Positions 23,205 through 32,141 of a stretch of DNA of 64,000 nucleotides are shown here, piece by piece; within the stretch, counting starts at the first letter, position 1; the number at the start of each line of letters is the position of its first letter. Under the pieces are notes generated by a model that did not search any database, had not been told where the DNA came from, and was given only the letters and a program-made list of their open reading frames with translations. The translations under genes and the position numbers were made by a program. The stretch is from Ancylobacter defluvii (GTDB taxonomy: Bacteria > Pseudomonadota > Alphaproteobacteria > Rhizobiales > Xanthobacteraceae), in assembly GCF_018390605.1 (NCBI RefSeq), contig NZ_JAHBGD010000013.1, positions 94,453 to 158,452 of the forward strand, in the 5' to 3' direction.

Positions 23205-23238
23205 CAAACAAAAAGGGCAGGCCGCGAGGCCTGCCCTT
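23205..23238 (-). terminator. Rho-independent terminator of rplM-rpsI
   Basis: An 11-bp stem AAGGGCAGGCC (23213-23223) pairs with 23228-23238 around GCGA and is followed on the minus strand by TTTTTGTTTG, 28 bases after the rpsI stop. Confidence 0.93.
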
Positions 23239-23265
23239 CGATGCGATGGCGAATGAAAGCGCCGA

Positions 23266-23742
23266 TCAGCGCTTCGAGAACTGGAAGCTGCGGCGGGCCT
23301 TGGCACGGCCGTACTTCTTGCGCTCGACGACGCGCGAATCGCGGGTCAGGAAGCCGCCCTTCTTCAGCGGGCCGCGCAGCTCGGGCTCATAATAGGTGAG
23401 CGCGCGGGAGATGCCGTGACGCAGCGCGCCGGCCTGGCCGGAGAGGCCACCGCCGGAGACGGTGCAGACCACATCATACTGGCCGGTGCGGGCAGCCGCG
23501 GTGAAGGGCTGCTGGATGATCAGCCGCAGCACCGGACGCGCGAAATAAACTTCGAGCGCGCGGTCGTTGACGGTGATCTTGCCAGTGCCCGGACGGATCC
23601 AGACGCGGGCGACCGCGTCCTTGCGCTTGCCGGTAGCATAGGCGCGGCCGAACTTGTCGAGCTTCTGGACGTGCTTGGGCGCCTCGGGAGCCTGCGGCTT
23701 CAGGGCGTCGAGGGCGTCGAGGGACTGGAGAACCTCGGCCAT
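23266..23742 (-). CDS. rpsI: 30S ribosomal protein S9
   Basis: S9 binds 16S rRNA in the small-subunit head and its C-terminal tail reaches the P-site tRNA. The 158-residue product has a 30-residue N-terminal extension rich in Leu, Ala and Pro before the conserved core [14 protein letters not shown], with [21 protein letters not shown] and the tail ending in the conserved SFQFSKR. Such extensions are usual in Hyphomicrobiales. It follows rplM after two bases. Confidence 0.98.
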   Translation of the reverse strand: MAEVLQSLDALDALKPQAPEAPKHVQKLDKFGRAYATGKRKDAVARVWIRPGTGKITVNDRALEVYFARPVLRLIIQQPFTAAARTGQYDVVCTVSGGGLSGQAGALRHGISRALTYYEPELRGPLKKGGFLTRDSRVVERKKYGRAKARRSFQFSKR

Positions 23743-23744
23743 GA

Positions 23745-24206
23745 TCAGTTCCTCACATTCTTGCGGTTCAGCGCAGCGACGTCGAGCGCCACCGGCTGCT
23801 GGGCCTCATGCGGGTGAGCCGGGCCCTTATAGACGCGCAGATTGCCCATCAGCTTGCGGCCGAGAGGACCGCGGGCGAGCATGCGCTCTACCGCCTTCTC
23901 CACCACGCGCTCCGGGAAACGGCCGTCGAGCAGGAACTTCGCGGTCCGCTCCTTGATGCCGCCGGGGAAGCCGGTGTGGTGGTAATAGACCTTGTCGTTG
24001 CGCTTGTTGCCGGTCAGCGCCACCTTCTCGGCGTTGATGACGACGACATTGTCGCCGCAATCGACGTGCGGGGTGTAGATCGCCTTGTGCTTGCCCTTCA
24101 GGCGCGTGGCGATGATGGTCGCGAGACGGCCGACCACGAGGTCGGTCGCGTCGATCACCACCCACTTCTTCTCAATGTCGGCGGGTTTTGCCGAAAACGT
24201 CTTCAT
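23745..24206 (-). CDS. rplM: 50S ribosomal protein L13
   Basis: L13 is an early-assembling large-subunit protein. The 153-residue product begins [20 protein letters not shown] and carries [18 protein letters not shown], the [18 protein letters not shown] segment and YHHTGFPGG. The start at 24206 is the conserved one; upstream in-frame ATGs would add unrelated residues. It forms the usual rplM-rpsI operon; the AT-rich stretch at about 24290-24360 probably holds the promoter. Confidence 0.98.
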   Translation of the reverse strand: MKTFSAKPADIEKKWVVIDATDLVVGRLATIIATRLKGKHKAIYTPHVDCGDNVVVINAEKVALTGNKRNDKVYYHHTGFPGGIKERTAKFLLDGRFPERVVEKAVERMLARGPLGRKLMGNLRVYKGPAHPHEAQQPVALDVAALNRKNVRN

Positions 24207-24335
24207 GGGATTGATCCATATACGTAAGGGTGCGGCCATGCGGCTGCACTTCACTTGGCGCGGCTTCTAACCGAGCGGCGCGTGCGCGTCAATCGCACAA
24301 TGCGCAAATTAATGCAGCAAAATCAATTGCTTATA

Positions 24336-24355
24336 AAATAGGTATAAAAATACCT
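24336..24355 (-). terminator. Possible terminator of thioesterase gene
   Basis: AGGTAT (24340-24345) pairs with ATACCT (24350-24355) around AAAA in a very AT-rich stretch directly after the thioesterase stop. The stem is short; the region also serves as upstream DNA of rplM. Confidence 0.4.
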
Positions 24356-24368
24356 TGAAATAAGCCCC

Positions 24369-24845
24369 TCAAATCCCTCGCGGCGGGATGGAATAGGTGG
24401 TCACCGCGTGGGCGCACAGCTCGTCCTCCCCCTCCCCGCGCAGCGCGATCTCGCACACGGCCAGCCGCCGGCCGAGCTTCAGCAGGCTCGCCTGGGCGAG
24501 CATCGGCCCCGGCGCCGGCCGCCGCAGGAAATTGATGGAGAAATTGGTCGTCACCGCCAGCGGCACCGGACCGATGGCCGCGAGGATCGCCGCATAGGCG
24601 GCGATGTCGGCAAGGCCCATCATCGTCGGGCCGGAGACGGTGGCGCCGGGCCGCAGATGCTCGTCGCCGGCGATGAACCGCACCGTCACTCCTTCCGGGT
24701 CGGCGCCGGCCACCTCGTGCGGCCGGCCGGGACCGAAGGCCTGCGGGAACTCGGCGACGAGGTAGGACTGGAGCTGCCCGGCATCCATTGCCGCATCCGG
24801 CCGGCGGCTGGTCCCGGTGCCGGCCTCGCGCTGCGTCACATCCAT
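24369..24845 (-). CDS. PaaI-family thioesterase
   Basis: The 158-residue product has a hotdog fold of the PaaI/4HBT type: HLRPGATVSGPTMMGLADIAAYAAI, in which the central helix carries an acidic residue after GLAD, then AVTTNFSINFLRRPAPG and a closing strand CAHAVTTYSIPP. Members hydrolyse aryl- or acyl-CoA thioesters. The N-terminal 20 residues are poorly conserved; a start at an internal ATG (MDAGQLQSY) is possible. It stands alone, divergent from a CoA-binding protein gene; the substrate is unknown. Confidence 0.87.
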   Translation of the reverse strand: MDVTQREAGTGTSRRPDAAMDAGQLQSYLVAEFPQAFGPGRPHEVAGADPEGVTVRFIAGDEHLRPGATVSGPTMMGLADIAAYAAILAAIGPVPLAVTTNFSINFLRRPAPGPMLAQASLLKLGRRLAVCEIALRGEGEDELCAHAVTTYSIPPRGI

Positions 24846-24972
24846 TGCGTCCTCCCTTGCCTCGTTTGCGGCAGTATCGCCGCCGCCGGCGCTCCCGTCA
24901 GCCCGCGGTTCGGAGCATAGATTTCATGGGCGCCATCACCATATGCGATCGAAACCCATCGGGAACCGCCGC

Positions 24973-25416
24973 ATGAATCACGACGCCTATTCCGACGCCT
25001 ATATCGCCGAGCAGCTCGGCCGGGTGCGTACCATCGCCGTGGTCGGCGCCAGCCCGAATCCGGCGCGGCCCAGCCATGGCGTCGCCCGCTATCTCGCCTT
25101 GCACGGCTTCAAGGTGTTCGCCATCAATCCCGGCCAGGCCGGGCGCGACATTGCCAGCCTGCCGACCTATGCCCGCCTCGCCGACGTGCCGGAGCCGATC
25201 GACATGGTCGACGTGTTCCGCGCCCCGGAATATCTGCCGAAGGTGGTCGAGGAGGCGCTGGCGCTCATTCCCCTGCCGAAGCTGATCTGGTCCCAGCTCG
25301 GCGTGCGCGACGATGCCGCGGCGGCGCGCGCCGAAAAAGCTGGCGTCGCCGTCATCATGGACCGCTGCCCGGCCATCGAGATTCCGCGCCTGCGCCTCGC
25401 ACGGGTCGATAGCTGA
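24973..25416 (+). CDS. CoA-binding domain protein (YccU-like)
   Basis: The 147-residue product is a single Rossmann-like CoA-binding domain: TIAVVGASPNPARPSHGVARYL near residue 20, GFKVFAINPGQAG, DMVDVFRAPEYLPKVVEEAL and a final VIMDRCPAIEIPRL. Relatives bind CoA, but their physiological role is not established. The ATG at 24973 gives the normal length; an upstream ATG adds ten basic residues. It is divergent from the thioesterase gene, 127 bases apart, and convergent with the next gene. Confidence 0.87.
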   Translation: MNHDAYSDAYIAEQLGRVRTIAVVGASPNPARPSHGVARYLALHGFKVFAINPGQAGRDIASLPTYARLADVPEPIDMVDVFRAPEYLPKVVEEALALIPLPKLIWSQLGVRDDAAAARAEKAGVAVIMDRCPAIEIPRLRLARVDS

Positions 25417-25437
25417 CGCGTAGCGGGGCAGGCCGGC

Positions 25438-26313
25438 TCAGCGATAGCTGTAGAAGAAAATTTCGAAGGTTCGGAACTGCGGATTCCGCCTCGGCAGGAC
25501 GGCGCCCTGTAGGACCTGGCTGGCCGGCACCAGCGAGGCCTGAAGCTGGCAGGAGGACAGGAAGGCGTCGAGGATCGACTTCACGAAGTCGGCGCGCAGC
25601 TCGGGAAGATCGGCATTGGAGTAGCTGGTCCCCACCGGCCGCACCGTCGGTTGGCGATCATAGACCAGCATCGGCGGCGACAGGGTCGGCAGATAGGCGA
25701 GCGCGCGCGGGCTGCCCGCTTGAACCGGCCGGCTGAAGCTATCCGACTGATCGGCGAAGCCCCGGACGAGAAGGCGGAACTGTCCGTAATTTTCGTCGAG
25801 CGCGAAATCCCAGAGATAGAGCGCCACGTAGAAAATCGATGTCAGCAGCTCCGCGGCATTCTGCACGGGAATATCGATGCCTCCCGCGCCGACCGAGCCT
25901 CCGGGACTGAACTGCGGCACCAGAAATCTGGCGTTCTGCTGGCGGCGCTCCCGCACGAACTCCTGCGCCAGCCGGCAGAAATAGGCACCGAAGGCAAAGG
26001 TGTCGGTCGGGTAATAGCGAAACTGATATTGTTCGGAGGCAAAGAGTTCGCCGAACTGCGGCCGCCCGGACGGCGTGATCTTGAATATGAGCGGATCGGC
26101 ATCGCCGCGAATGATGGGCGCGTCGACCGAGGTGACCGTCAGCGCGGGAAACTGGCGCGTCAGCGTTTCCGCCATGTCGAGCCGTTCCTGCTGCGTGAAG
26201 CTGCGCTGCGGCGAGGAACTCGTCTGCGCCTCGGCAAACGTCATCGCGCCGACGAGCCAGAGCCCCGCCGCCAAGATGCGCGAAATCTGTAGAGGAGCTC
26301 GAAACGCCGCCAT
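25438..26313 (-). CDS. Exported protein of unknown function
   Basis: I do not recognise this family. The 291-residue product (ATG at 26313, the first to give a signal peptide) starts with MAAFRAPLQISRILAAGLWL and a probable cleavage after FAEAQ, so it is likely periplasmic. The mature part has no further membrane segments, is rich in aromatic residues (FRYYPTDTFAFGAYFCRL, SIFYVALYLWDF) and contains two cysteines. The piece FRLLVRGFADQSDSF followed later by LPELRADFVKSIL recalls the end of OmpA-like peptidoglycan-binding domains (GYAD... RA), but key residues are not evident, so this is only a weak hint. It is divergent from the O-acetylhomoserine sulfhydrylase gene. Confidence 0.7.
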   Translation of the reverse strand: MAAFRAPLQISRILAAGLWLVGAMTFAEAQTSSSPQRSFTQQERLDMAETLTRQFPALTVTSVDAPIIRGDADPLIFKITPSGRPQFGELFASEQYQFRYYPTDTFAFGAYFCRLAQEFVRERRQQNARFLVPQFSPGGSVGAGGIDIPVQNAAELLTSIFYVALYLWDFALDENYGQFRLLVRGFADQSDSFSRPVQAGSPRALAYLPTLSPPMLVYDRQPTVRPVGTSYSNADLPELRADFVKSILDAFLSSCQLQASLVPASQVLQGAVLPRRNPQFRTFEIFFYSYR

Positions 26314-26558
26314 AGGTCGCCACCTCGTGCGATCCCCATCCCCACTACGATTCCACCGCGTGCGAACGATGTCCAGCACCGAACCGGGCACCCTCGCGCA
26401 GCGCGGTCTCGTACACGCGCGCGCATGGCCAAGCCGTGGACCACGCCCCATATTTACAGCACAAAAATGGCCTTATAACTGGTTCACGTCCATCTTGCGT
26501 TTTTTTGTGGCCCGGCGTGAACTGCCCATCAACACGCCCCAGCTCCGAGGAACGCCAC

Positions 26559-27854
26559 GTGACCGATACATCCCAGCCGCAGACGCCCGGCTTCGCCACC
26601 CTCGCCGTCCATGCCGGCGCCGCGCCGGACCCGACCACCAAGGCGCGCGCCACGCCGATCTATCAGACGACGTCCTTCGTGTTCGACGATGTCGATCACG
26701 CCGCCGCGCTGTTCGGGCTGAAGGCGTTCGGCAACATCTATACCCGCATCGGCAACCCGACCAACGCGGTGCTGGAGGAACGGGTGGCGGCGCTCGAGGG
26801 CGGCACTGCCGCACTGGCGGTCGCCTCCGGCCATGCGGCGCAGCTGCTCGCCTTCCAGACGCTGCTGTCCCCCGGCGACGAGTTCATTGCCGGCAACAAG
26901 CTCTATGGCGGCTCGATCAACCAGTTCAACCACGCCTTCAAGAGCTTCGGCTGGAACGTGGTGTGGGCGGATGTCGATGACGTCGCCTCGTTCGAGCGCG
27001 CCATTTCGCCGAAGACCAAGGCGATCTTCATCGAATCGATCGCCAATCCGGGCGGAATCGTCACCGACATCGCCGCCATATCGAAGATCGCCAAGCGCGC
27101 CGGCGTGCCGCTGATCGTCGACAACACGCTGGCGACCCCCTATCTGATCCGGCCATTCGAGCACGGCGCCGACATCATCATCCACTCCGCCACCAAATTC
27201 CTTGGCGGCCACGGCAATTCCATCGGTGGCCTCCTCGTCGATGGCGGCAGCTTCAACTGGCTGCGCGAGGGGCGCTACCCGTTCCTTTCGCAGCCGCGGC
27301 CGGAATATGAAGGCATCGTCATCGGCGAGACCTTCGGCAATTTTGCCTTCGCCATCGCCGCCCGCGTGCTCGGCCTGCGCGATCTCGGGCCGGCGCTGTC
27401 GCCCTTCAATGCCTTTCTGATTCTCACCGGCATCGAGACGCTGCCGCTGCGGCTCCAGCGCCACAGCGACAACGCGCTCGCCGTCGCCAAATTCCTCGCC
27501 GAGCATCCCAAGGTGGAATGGGTCAGCTATCCCGGCCTGCCGGGCGACCGCTATTACAATCTCGCCCAGCGCTACACGCCGAAGGGCGCCGGCGCGGTAT
27601 TCACTTTCGGGCTCAAGGGCGGCTTTGATGCCGGCGTGGCACTGGTGTCGAACGTCAAGCTGTTCTCCCACCTCGCCAATATCGGCGACACCCGTTCGCT
27701 GATCATCCATCCGGCCTCGACCACCCACCGCCAGCTTTCCGATACGCAGAAAGTGGCGGCCGGCGCCGGCCCGGACGTGGTGCGGCTGTCGGTCGGCATC
27801 GAGGACGTGGCCGACATCATCGCCGATCTCGATCAGGCACTGGCTGTGGCCTGA
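26559..27854 (+). CDS. metY: O-acetylhomoserine aminocarboxypropyltransferase (sulfhydrylase)
   Basis: This PLP enzyme of the Cys/Met metabolism family makes homocysteine from O-acetylhomoserine and sulfide, a direct route to methionine. The 431-residue product has TPIYQTTSFVF, YTRIGNPTNAVLEERVAALEGG, VWADVDD, and the PLP-lysine segment IIHSATKFLGGHGNS; the length and the long insert after the lysine fit MetY rather than MetB/MetC. The GTG at 26559 is chosen because GAGGAA lies six bases before it; the frame upstream has no protein-like content. It is monocistronic, followed by an AT-richer gap before the DUF1127 gene. Confidence 0.93.
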   Translation: MTDTSQPQTPGFATLAVHAGAAPDPTTKARATPIYQTTSFVFDDVDHAAALFGLKAFGNIYTRIGNPTNAVLEERVAALEGGTAALAVASGHAAQLLAFQTLLSPGDEFIAGNKLYGGSINQFNHAFKSFGWNVVWADVDDVASFERAISPKTKAIFIESIANPGGIVTDIAAISKIAKRAGVPLIVDNTLATPYLIRPFEHGADIIIHSATKFLGGHGNSIGGLLVDGGSFNWLREGRYPFLSQPRPEYEGIVIGETFGNFAFAIAARVLGLRDLGPALSPFNAFLILTGIETLPLRLQRHSDNALAVAKFLAEHPKVEWVSYPGLPGDRYYNLAQRYTPKGAGAVFTFGLKGGFDAGVALVSNVKLFSHLANIGDTRSLIIHPASTTHRQLSDTQKVAAGAGPDVVRLSVGIEDVADIIADLDQALAVA

Positions 27855-28047
27855 GTGCGGCGCAGCAAAGGCCAGCCGTGCAATTATGAATGAATTGTGG
27901 GCGTCTCATGCGCTCGACGCATGGCTGGGATGCCACATACATCCTACTGGATAAGCATGTTGTCGAATATATAGGCAGCGAAATGATTACGGAGCGTGCA
28001 GCCAAACCCGGTGACCGCTCCGCTTTCGCAACCTGATGGAGACTAAC

Positions 28048-28209
28048 ATGCTGCTCTGGGGCTTTATCGCCAAGCAGATCCGCCGCTGGCAGGCGTATCG
28101 TCGTACCGTTGTCGAACTTTCCCAGCTCGACGACCGCACCCTCGCCGACATCAATGTGTCGCGTTCGGAAATCTTCCGCGTGGCGCGTCAGGCGGCTGCT
28201 GCGGCCTGA
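28048..28209 (+). CDS. DUF1127 small protein
   Basis: A 53-residue arginine-rich peptide, MLLWGFIAKQIRRWQAYRR onwards, with the DUF1127 core: an amphipathic first helix, then LSQLDDRTLADINVSRSEIFRVAR. A TGGAG ribosome-binding site lies before the ATG, and a strong terminator follows 45 bases after the stop. DUF1127 peptides are abundant in alphaproteobacteria; some are RNA-binding and affect sRNA turnover or phosphate and stress responses. Role here is unknown. Confidence 0.9.
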   Translation: MLLWGFIAKQIRRWQAYRRTVVELSQLDDRTLADINVSRSEIFRVARQAAAAA

Positions 28210-28254
28210 TGGCGGCTCACCCCGCCTGCGGATCTTCTGAGAACGCGGACTGAG

Positions 28255-28285
28255 CGGCCCCGGCCTTCCGGGGCCGTTTTCGTTT
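28255..28285 (+). terminator. Rho-independent terminator of the DUF1127 gene
   Basis: CGGCCCCGG (28255-28263) pairs with CCGGGGCCG (28268-28276), followed by TTTTCGTTT. The core and tail closely resemble the lon terminator. Confidence 0.92.
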
Positions 28286-28438
28286 GCGGCCAGGGCTTTA
28301 CCGGCCTTTCATGGATCCCCCTTGGGCCTCCCGCGTCTTGCTGGCACCCGGCTTCCTGCCGATGCGCGCGTGCGATAGTCCTGCGCCCGGCCACGATCCG
28401 TGCTAAGGGGCCGCCCGGAAAAGCGGACCCGACCGAGC

Positions 28439-29872
28439 ATGAGCCTGAACACCCCTACTCCTGTCCATATCGTCGGCGGCGGCCTTGCCGGTTCGGAAGC
28501 CGCCTGGCAGCTCGCCCGTCGCGGCGTGCCGGTGGTGCTGCACGAGATGCGGCCGCACCGCGGCACCGATGCCCATAAGGGCGACGGCCTCGCCGAGCTG
28601 GTCTGCTCCAACTCCTTCCGCTCGGACGACCACACCTCCAACGCCGTCGGCGTGCTGCATGCGGAGATGCGTCGGCTGGGCTCGCTGATCATGGCCTGCG
28701 CCGATCGCCACCAGCTTCCCGCCGGCGGCGCGCTGGCGGTCGACCGCGACGGCTTCTCGCAGGCGGTCACCGAGGCGATCACCTCGCATCCGCTGATCAC
28801 GCTGGAGCGCGGCGAAGTCGACGGACTGCCGCCGCCGGAGTGGGACAGCGTCATCGTCGCCACCGGCCCCCTCACCTCGCCGGCGCTCGCCGAGGCGATC
28901 CGCGCGCGCACCGGCGAAGGCGCGCTGGCGTTTTTCGACGCCATCGCCCCCATCGTGCATTTTGATTCGATCGACATGGACGTCGCCTGGTTCCAGTCGC
29001 GCTACGACAAGCCGGGGCCGGGCGGCACCGGCGCCGATTACATCAACTGCCCGATGGACAAGGCGCAGTACGACGCCTTCGTCGCCGCGCTGATCGCCTC
29101 CGACACCGTGCCGTTCCGCGAATTCGAAGCCAACACTCCCTATTTCGACGGCTGCCTGCCGATCGAGGTGATGGCCACGCGCGGCCCGGAGACGCTGCGC
29201 CACGGCCCGATGAAGCCGGTCGGCCTCACCAATCCGCGCAGCCCCGAGGTGAAGTCGCACGCCATCGTCCAGCTGCGGCAGGACAATGCGCTCGGCACGC
29301 TGTTCAACATGGTCGGCTTCCAGACCAAGGCCCGCCATGCCGAGCAGGTACGCATCCTGCGCATGATCCCCGGGCTGGAAAAGGCGGAATTCGCCCGCCT
29401 CGGCGGTTTGCACCGCAACACTTATCTCAACTCGCCGCGCGTGCTCGATCCGACGCTGCGGCTGGCGGTAGAGCCACGCCTGCGCTTCGCCGGCCAGATC
29501 ACCGGCTGCGAGGGTTATGTGGAAAGCGCCGCCATGGGGCTGATCGCCGGCCTGTTCACCGCCGCCGAGCGGCTGGGCCAGCCGCTTCCGCCGCCGCCGG
29601 TCACCACCGCCCATGGCGCGCTGCTCGCCCACATCACCGGCGGCCACATCGAGACAGTGGAGCCGGGCCCGCGCTCGTTCCAGCCGATGAACGTCAATTT
29701 CGGCCTGTTTCCGCCGCTCGACGCCAATCCGACCCGCGACGCCGAGGGCAACCGCCTGCGCGGCACCCAGAAGACCGTCGCCAAGAAGCAGGAAATGGCC
29801 CGCCGCGCCCTGCGCGACATCGACGAATGGGCGCGCAGCGCCGTCCCCGGCGATGGCGAGGTGGCCGCGTGA
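28439..29872 (+). CDS. trmFO: Methylenetetrahydrofolate-tRNA-(uracil-54) methyltransferase TrmFO
   Basis: TrmFO makes ribothymidine at position 54 of tRNA, using methylene-THF and FAD. The 477-residue product begins with the FAD site [21 protein letters not shown] and carries [38 protein letters not shown], the [13 protein letters not shown] segment with its catalytic-type cysteine, and the second site [19 protein letters not shown]. The ATG at 28439 gives the normal length. The downstream kinase gene starts inside its stop (GTGA), so they are co-translated. Confidence 0.97.
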   Translation: MSLNTPTPVHIVGGGLAGSEAAWQLARRGVPVVLHEMRPHRGTDAHKGDGLAELVCSNSFRSDDHTSNAVGVLHAEMRRLGSLIMACADRHQLPAGGALAVDRDGFSQAVTEAITSHPLITLERGEVDGLPPPEWDSVIVATGPLTSPALAEAIRARTGEGALAFFDAIAPIVHFDSIDMDVAWFQSRYDKPGPGGTGADYINCPMDKAQYDAFVAALIASDTVPFREFEANTPYFDGCLPIEVMATRGPETLRHGPMKPVGLTNPRSPEVKSHAIVQLRQDNALGTLFNMVGFQTKARHAEQVRILRMIPGLEKAEFARLGGLHRNTYLNSPRVLDPTLRLAVEPRLRFAGQITGCEGYVESAAMGLIAGLFTAAERLGQPLPPPPVTTAHGALLAHITGGHIETVEPGPRSFQPMNVNFGLFPPLDANPTRDAEGNRLRGTQKTVAKKQEMARRALRDIDEWARSAVPGDGEVAA

Positions 29873-30966
29873 CCCGCCGTTTCGTCGATCCGCCGATGCC
29901 GACCGCCCGCTCCTCCGGCGGCCGCTTCGAGCTCGACACCGTGCTCAAGCGGGACATCTTCTCCACCATCGAGCGCGGCGTCTGGCACGATGCCGACGGC
30001 GAGCATCCCGCCGTGCGCCGGCACTATGCCGGCGTGAAATGGTGGGTGAAGCCGCTCGCCCGGCACTTCGCCCGCCGCGAGGCCCGCGCCCTGCGCCGGG
30101 CCAATGGCAGCGGCCACACCGTGCCGGTGTTCGCGCTGGAGGAAGGCTGGCTGGTGCGCGGCTTCGTCGATGGCCTGCCGCTGCAGATCGCCCGTCCGGT
30201 CGGCAACGCCGCCTGGTTCGCCGCCGCCCGCGAGGGGCTGCGCCAGGTGCATCGCCGCGGCATCGCCCACAACGATCTCGCCAAGCCGCAGAACTGGCTC
30301 TATGCCGCCGATGGCGGTGCGGTGCTGATGGATTTCCAGCTCGCCGTCTGCTTCTCCCGGCGCACCAAGCTGTTCCGCATCGCCGCTTACGAGGACATCC
30401 GTCACCTCCTGAAGCACAAGCGCAGCTTCTGCCCGGAGGCGCTCACCGCGCGCGAGAAGAAGATCCTCGCCCGCAAGAGCCTGATCAACCGGGTGTGGAT
30501 GGCGACCGGCAAGCAGGTCTACATCTTCGTCACCCGCAAGCTCTTGAATTACCACGACACCGAAGGCCGCGGCCCGCGGGCGATGGAGGAAGGCCCGCGC
30601 ATCGCCGCGGCGCTGGCCGCCGCGCCAGGGGTAAGGGCGGCGCATATCACCGATTTCCCGACCCCCGGCGGCAGCTTCGGCCTCTACGCCTTCGTCGAGG
30701 CGGGGCCGGAGGTCGCGGAGGCGCAGTTGCGCGCCCATCTCGCCGCCGCCCTGCCCGGCCACAATCCGCCCGAGCACGTCCAGCTGGTCGCCGAATTGCC
30801 CCGCGACGAGAAGGGCGAGGTGCGCGACGACCTCTTGCGCCTCGTCGCCCTCAACCAGCTCGACCAGATGGAGCAGCTGCCGCGCACGCCGGCGCAGCAG
30901 GCGGCGCTCGATGCCATCATCCGCGGGCGCCTGAACCTCAGCGACCGGGTGCGGCGCGGCATTTAG
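29869..30966 (+). CDS. Protein-kinase-like phosphotransferase fused to an acyl-CoA-ligase-type C-terminal domain
   Basis: The 365-residue product begins at a GTG overlapping the trmFO stop. The N-terminal half looks like a lipopolysaccharide/RIO-type small kinase: a lysine-bearing strand (GVKWWVKPL), the catalytic loop [17 protein letters not shown] with Asp136, and VLMDFQLAV at Asp155 where DFG is usual. After about residue 240 comes a stretch with the pattern of the C-terminal subdomain of AMP-forming ligases (AMP-binding_C): [49 protein letters not shown], although the normal GKI.R catalytic-lysine motif is GEVRDD. The adenylating N-domain is absent. Function is unknown; phosphorylation of a lipid or a tRNA-modification partner are both guesses. 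Confidence 0.75.
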   Translation: MTRRFVDPPMPTARSSGGRFELDTVLKRDIFSTIERGVWHDADGEHPAVRRHYAGVKWWVKPLARHFARREARALRRANGSGHTVPVFALEEGWLVRGFVDGLPLQIARPVGNAAWFAAAREGLRQVHRRGIAHNDLAKPQNWLYAADGGAVLMDFQLAVCFSRRTKLFRIAAYEDIRHLLKHKRSFCPEALTAREKKILARKSLINRVWMATGKQVYIFVTRKLLNYHDTEGRGPRAMEEGPRIAAALAAAPGVRAAHITDFPTPGGSFGLYAFVEAGPEVAEAQLRAHLAAALPGHNPPEHVQLVAELPRDEKGEVRDDLLRLVALNQLDQMEQLPRTPAQQAALDAIIRGRLNLSDRVRRGI

Positions 30967-30997
30967 CCTCCGCAAGGACCACCCTGCCTTTCTCTTT

Positions 30998-31106
30998 CCT
31001 CTCCCCGTTGGGGAGAGGTGGCCCGCACAGCGGGTCGGTGAGGGGCTACGCCATTGGAAGGCGAAGAAGCCCGCTCATCCCACCCCTCTCCCCGACGGGG
31101 CGAGGG
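30998..31106. repeat. Palindromic REP-like element pair
   Basis: CCTCTCCCC-GTT-GGGGAGAGG (30998-31018) is followed by TGGCCCGCACAGCGGG and GGTGAGGGG up to 31045; an imperfect inverted unit CCCTCTCCCC-GAC-GGGGCGAGGG lies at 31084-31106. This composition is typical of intergenic palindromic repeats scattered through Hyphomicrobiales genomes. The second unit overlaps the 3' end of the LysR gene. Confidence 0.8.
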
Positions 31107-32049
31107 AGGCTCCCAAGCCGGCAGCGGCGGCTTCACCCACCCCCGCCACCGCCCGCAATTCCCGCACGAAGGCGTCGATCAGCGGCCGCTCGCCCTTGAG
31201 CCGCCGCGTGGCGACGAAATGCGCCGATTCGAAGCCGTAGCTTTCCGGCCGGATGACCCGCATCTGCCCGCGCCGCACCCAGTCCTCGCCGATATGGCGC
31301 GGCAGGTAGCCGATGAAATGGCCGGAGAGAATCAGCATCACCTGCGCCTCCATCTGCACGATCGAGGCGCTCGCACGCGGATGGTTCACCCGGTACAGGT
31401 CGTCGAAATGGCGATAGCCGCGCACGCTGAACAGCGCCGCCTCGATATCCGCCTGCCCGATCTCCCGCGCCGGTCGCTCGAACAGTTTATGGCCGCGCCC
31501 GCAATAGAGCGCCTGCGGCTCGCGATGCAGCGGGATATAGGCGATGCCCGGCACCTTCTGCGAGAAGGCGCCGATCACCACGTCGCGCTCGCCGTCCAGC
31601 AGCGCCTGCTCCAGCTCCTGCGGCGTGCCGAGCACCAGGTCGACGAACACATCCGCCGCATAGGCCATGTAGCGCGACAGCGCCGTCTGCAGGCCGAGAT
31701 GCGGGTTGGTCACCACCCCGTCGAGAATGCCGATGCGCAACCGCCCGACCAGCCGGTGCCGGTCCTGGCCGATGCGGGCATGAAACCCTTCGATATCGTC
31801 GAACAGCCGGCGTGCCGCCGCCAGCGTCGCCTCGCCGAAGGGGGTAAGCCGGAATCCGGACCGCCCGCGCTCGCAGAGTTGGCCGCCGAGCTTGCGCTCC
31901 AGCGCCGCCAGATGGGTGGACAGCGTCGATTGCGACAGGTTAAGCGCGATCTGCGCGTCGTGGAAGCCGCCCTCATCGGCCAGCACCACGAACACCCGGA
32001 GCAGCCGCAGGTCGATATTGTCGAGGCGGCGCATCGCGGCTCCGGGCAT
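31075..32049 (-). CDS. LysR-family transcriptional regulator
   Basis: The 324-residue product has the N-terminal winged helix-turn-helix (NIDLRLLRVFVVLADEGGF...QIALNLSQSTLSTHLAALERKLG) and a LysR substrate-binding domain from about residue 95 (LVGRLRIGILDGVVTNPHL). It is divergent from the five-gene operon at 32142-36371 with 92 bases between, the arrangement expected of its local regulator. The last residues (SLAPSGRGVG) are encoded by a palindromic repeat element and are not part of the fold. ATG at 32049 is used; an internal ATG five codons later is equally likely. Inducer unknown. Confidence 0.92.
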   Translation of the reverse strand: MPGAAMRRLDNIDLRLLRVFVVLADEGGFHDAQIALNLSQSTLSTHLAALERKLGGQLCERGRSGFRLTPFGEATLAAARRLFDDIEGFHARIGQDRHRLVGRLRIGILDGVVTNPHLGLQTALSRYMAYAADVFVDLVLGTPQELEQALLDGERDVVIGAFSQKVPGIAYIPLHREPQALYCGRGHKLFERPAREIGQADIEAALFSVRGYRHFDDLYRVNHPRASASIVQMEAQVMLILSGHFIGYLPRHIGEDWVRRGQMRVIRPESYGFESAHFVATRRLKGERPLIDAFVRELRAVAGVGEAAAAGLGASLAPSGRGVG

Positions 32050-32052
32050 TAC

Positions 32053-32068
32053 ATCGATAATTATCGAT
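32053..32068. promoter_or_regulatory. 16-bp perfect palindrome, probable LysR operator
   Basis: ATCGATAATTATCGAT lies between the LysR start and the operon, in AT-rich DNA. Dyad symmetry with flanking T and A fits a LysR-type binding site, although the internal spacing is 12 rather than the classic 11 bases. Confidence 0.6.
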
Positions 32069-32141
32069 ATAATCTTCCATTAAATGTGATTTCTGTGAAT
32101 GTGAATCTGCGCCAGCATCGGTGGGTAGCTGGGAGAGACGC

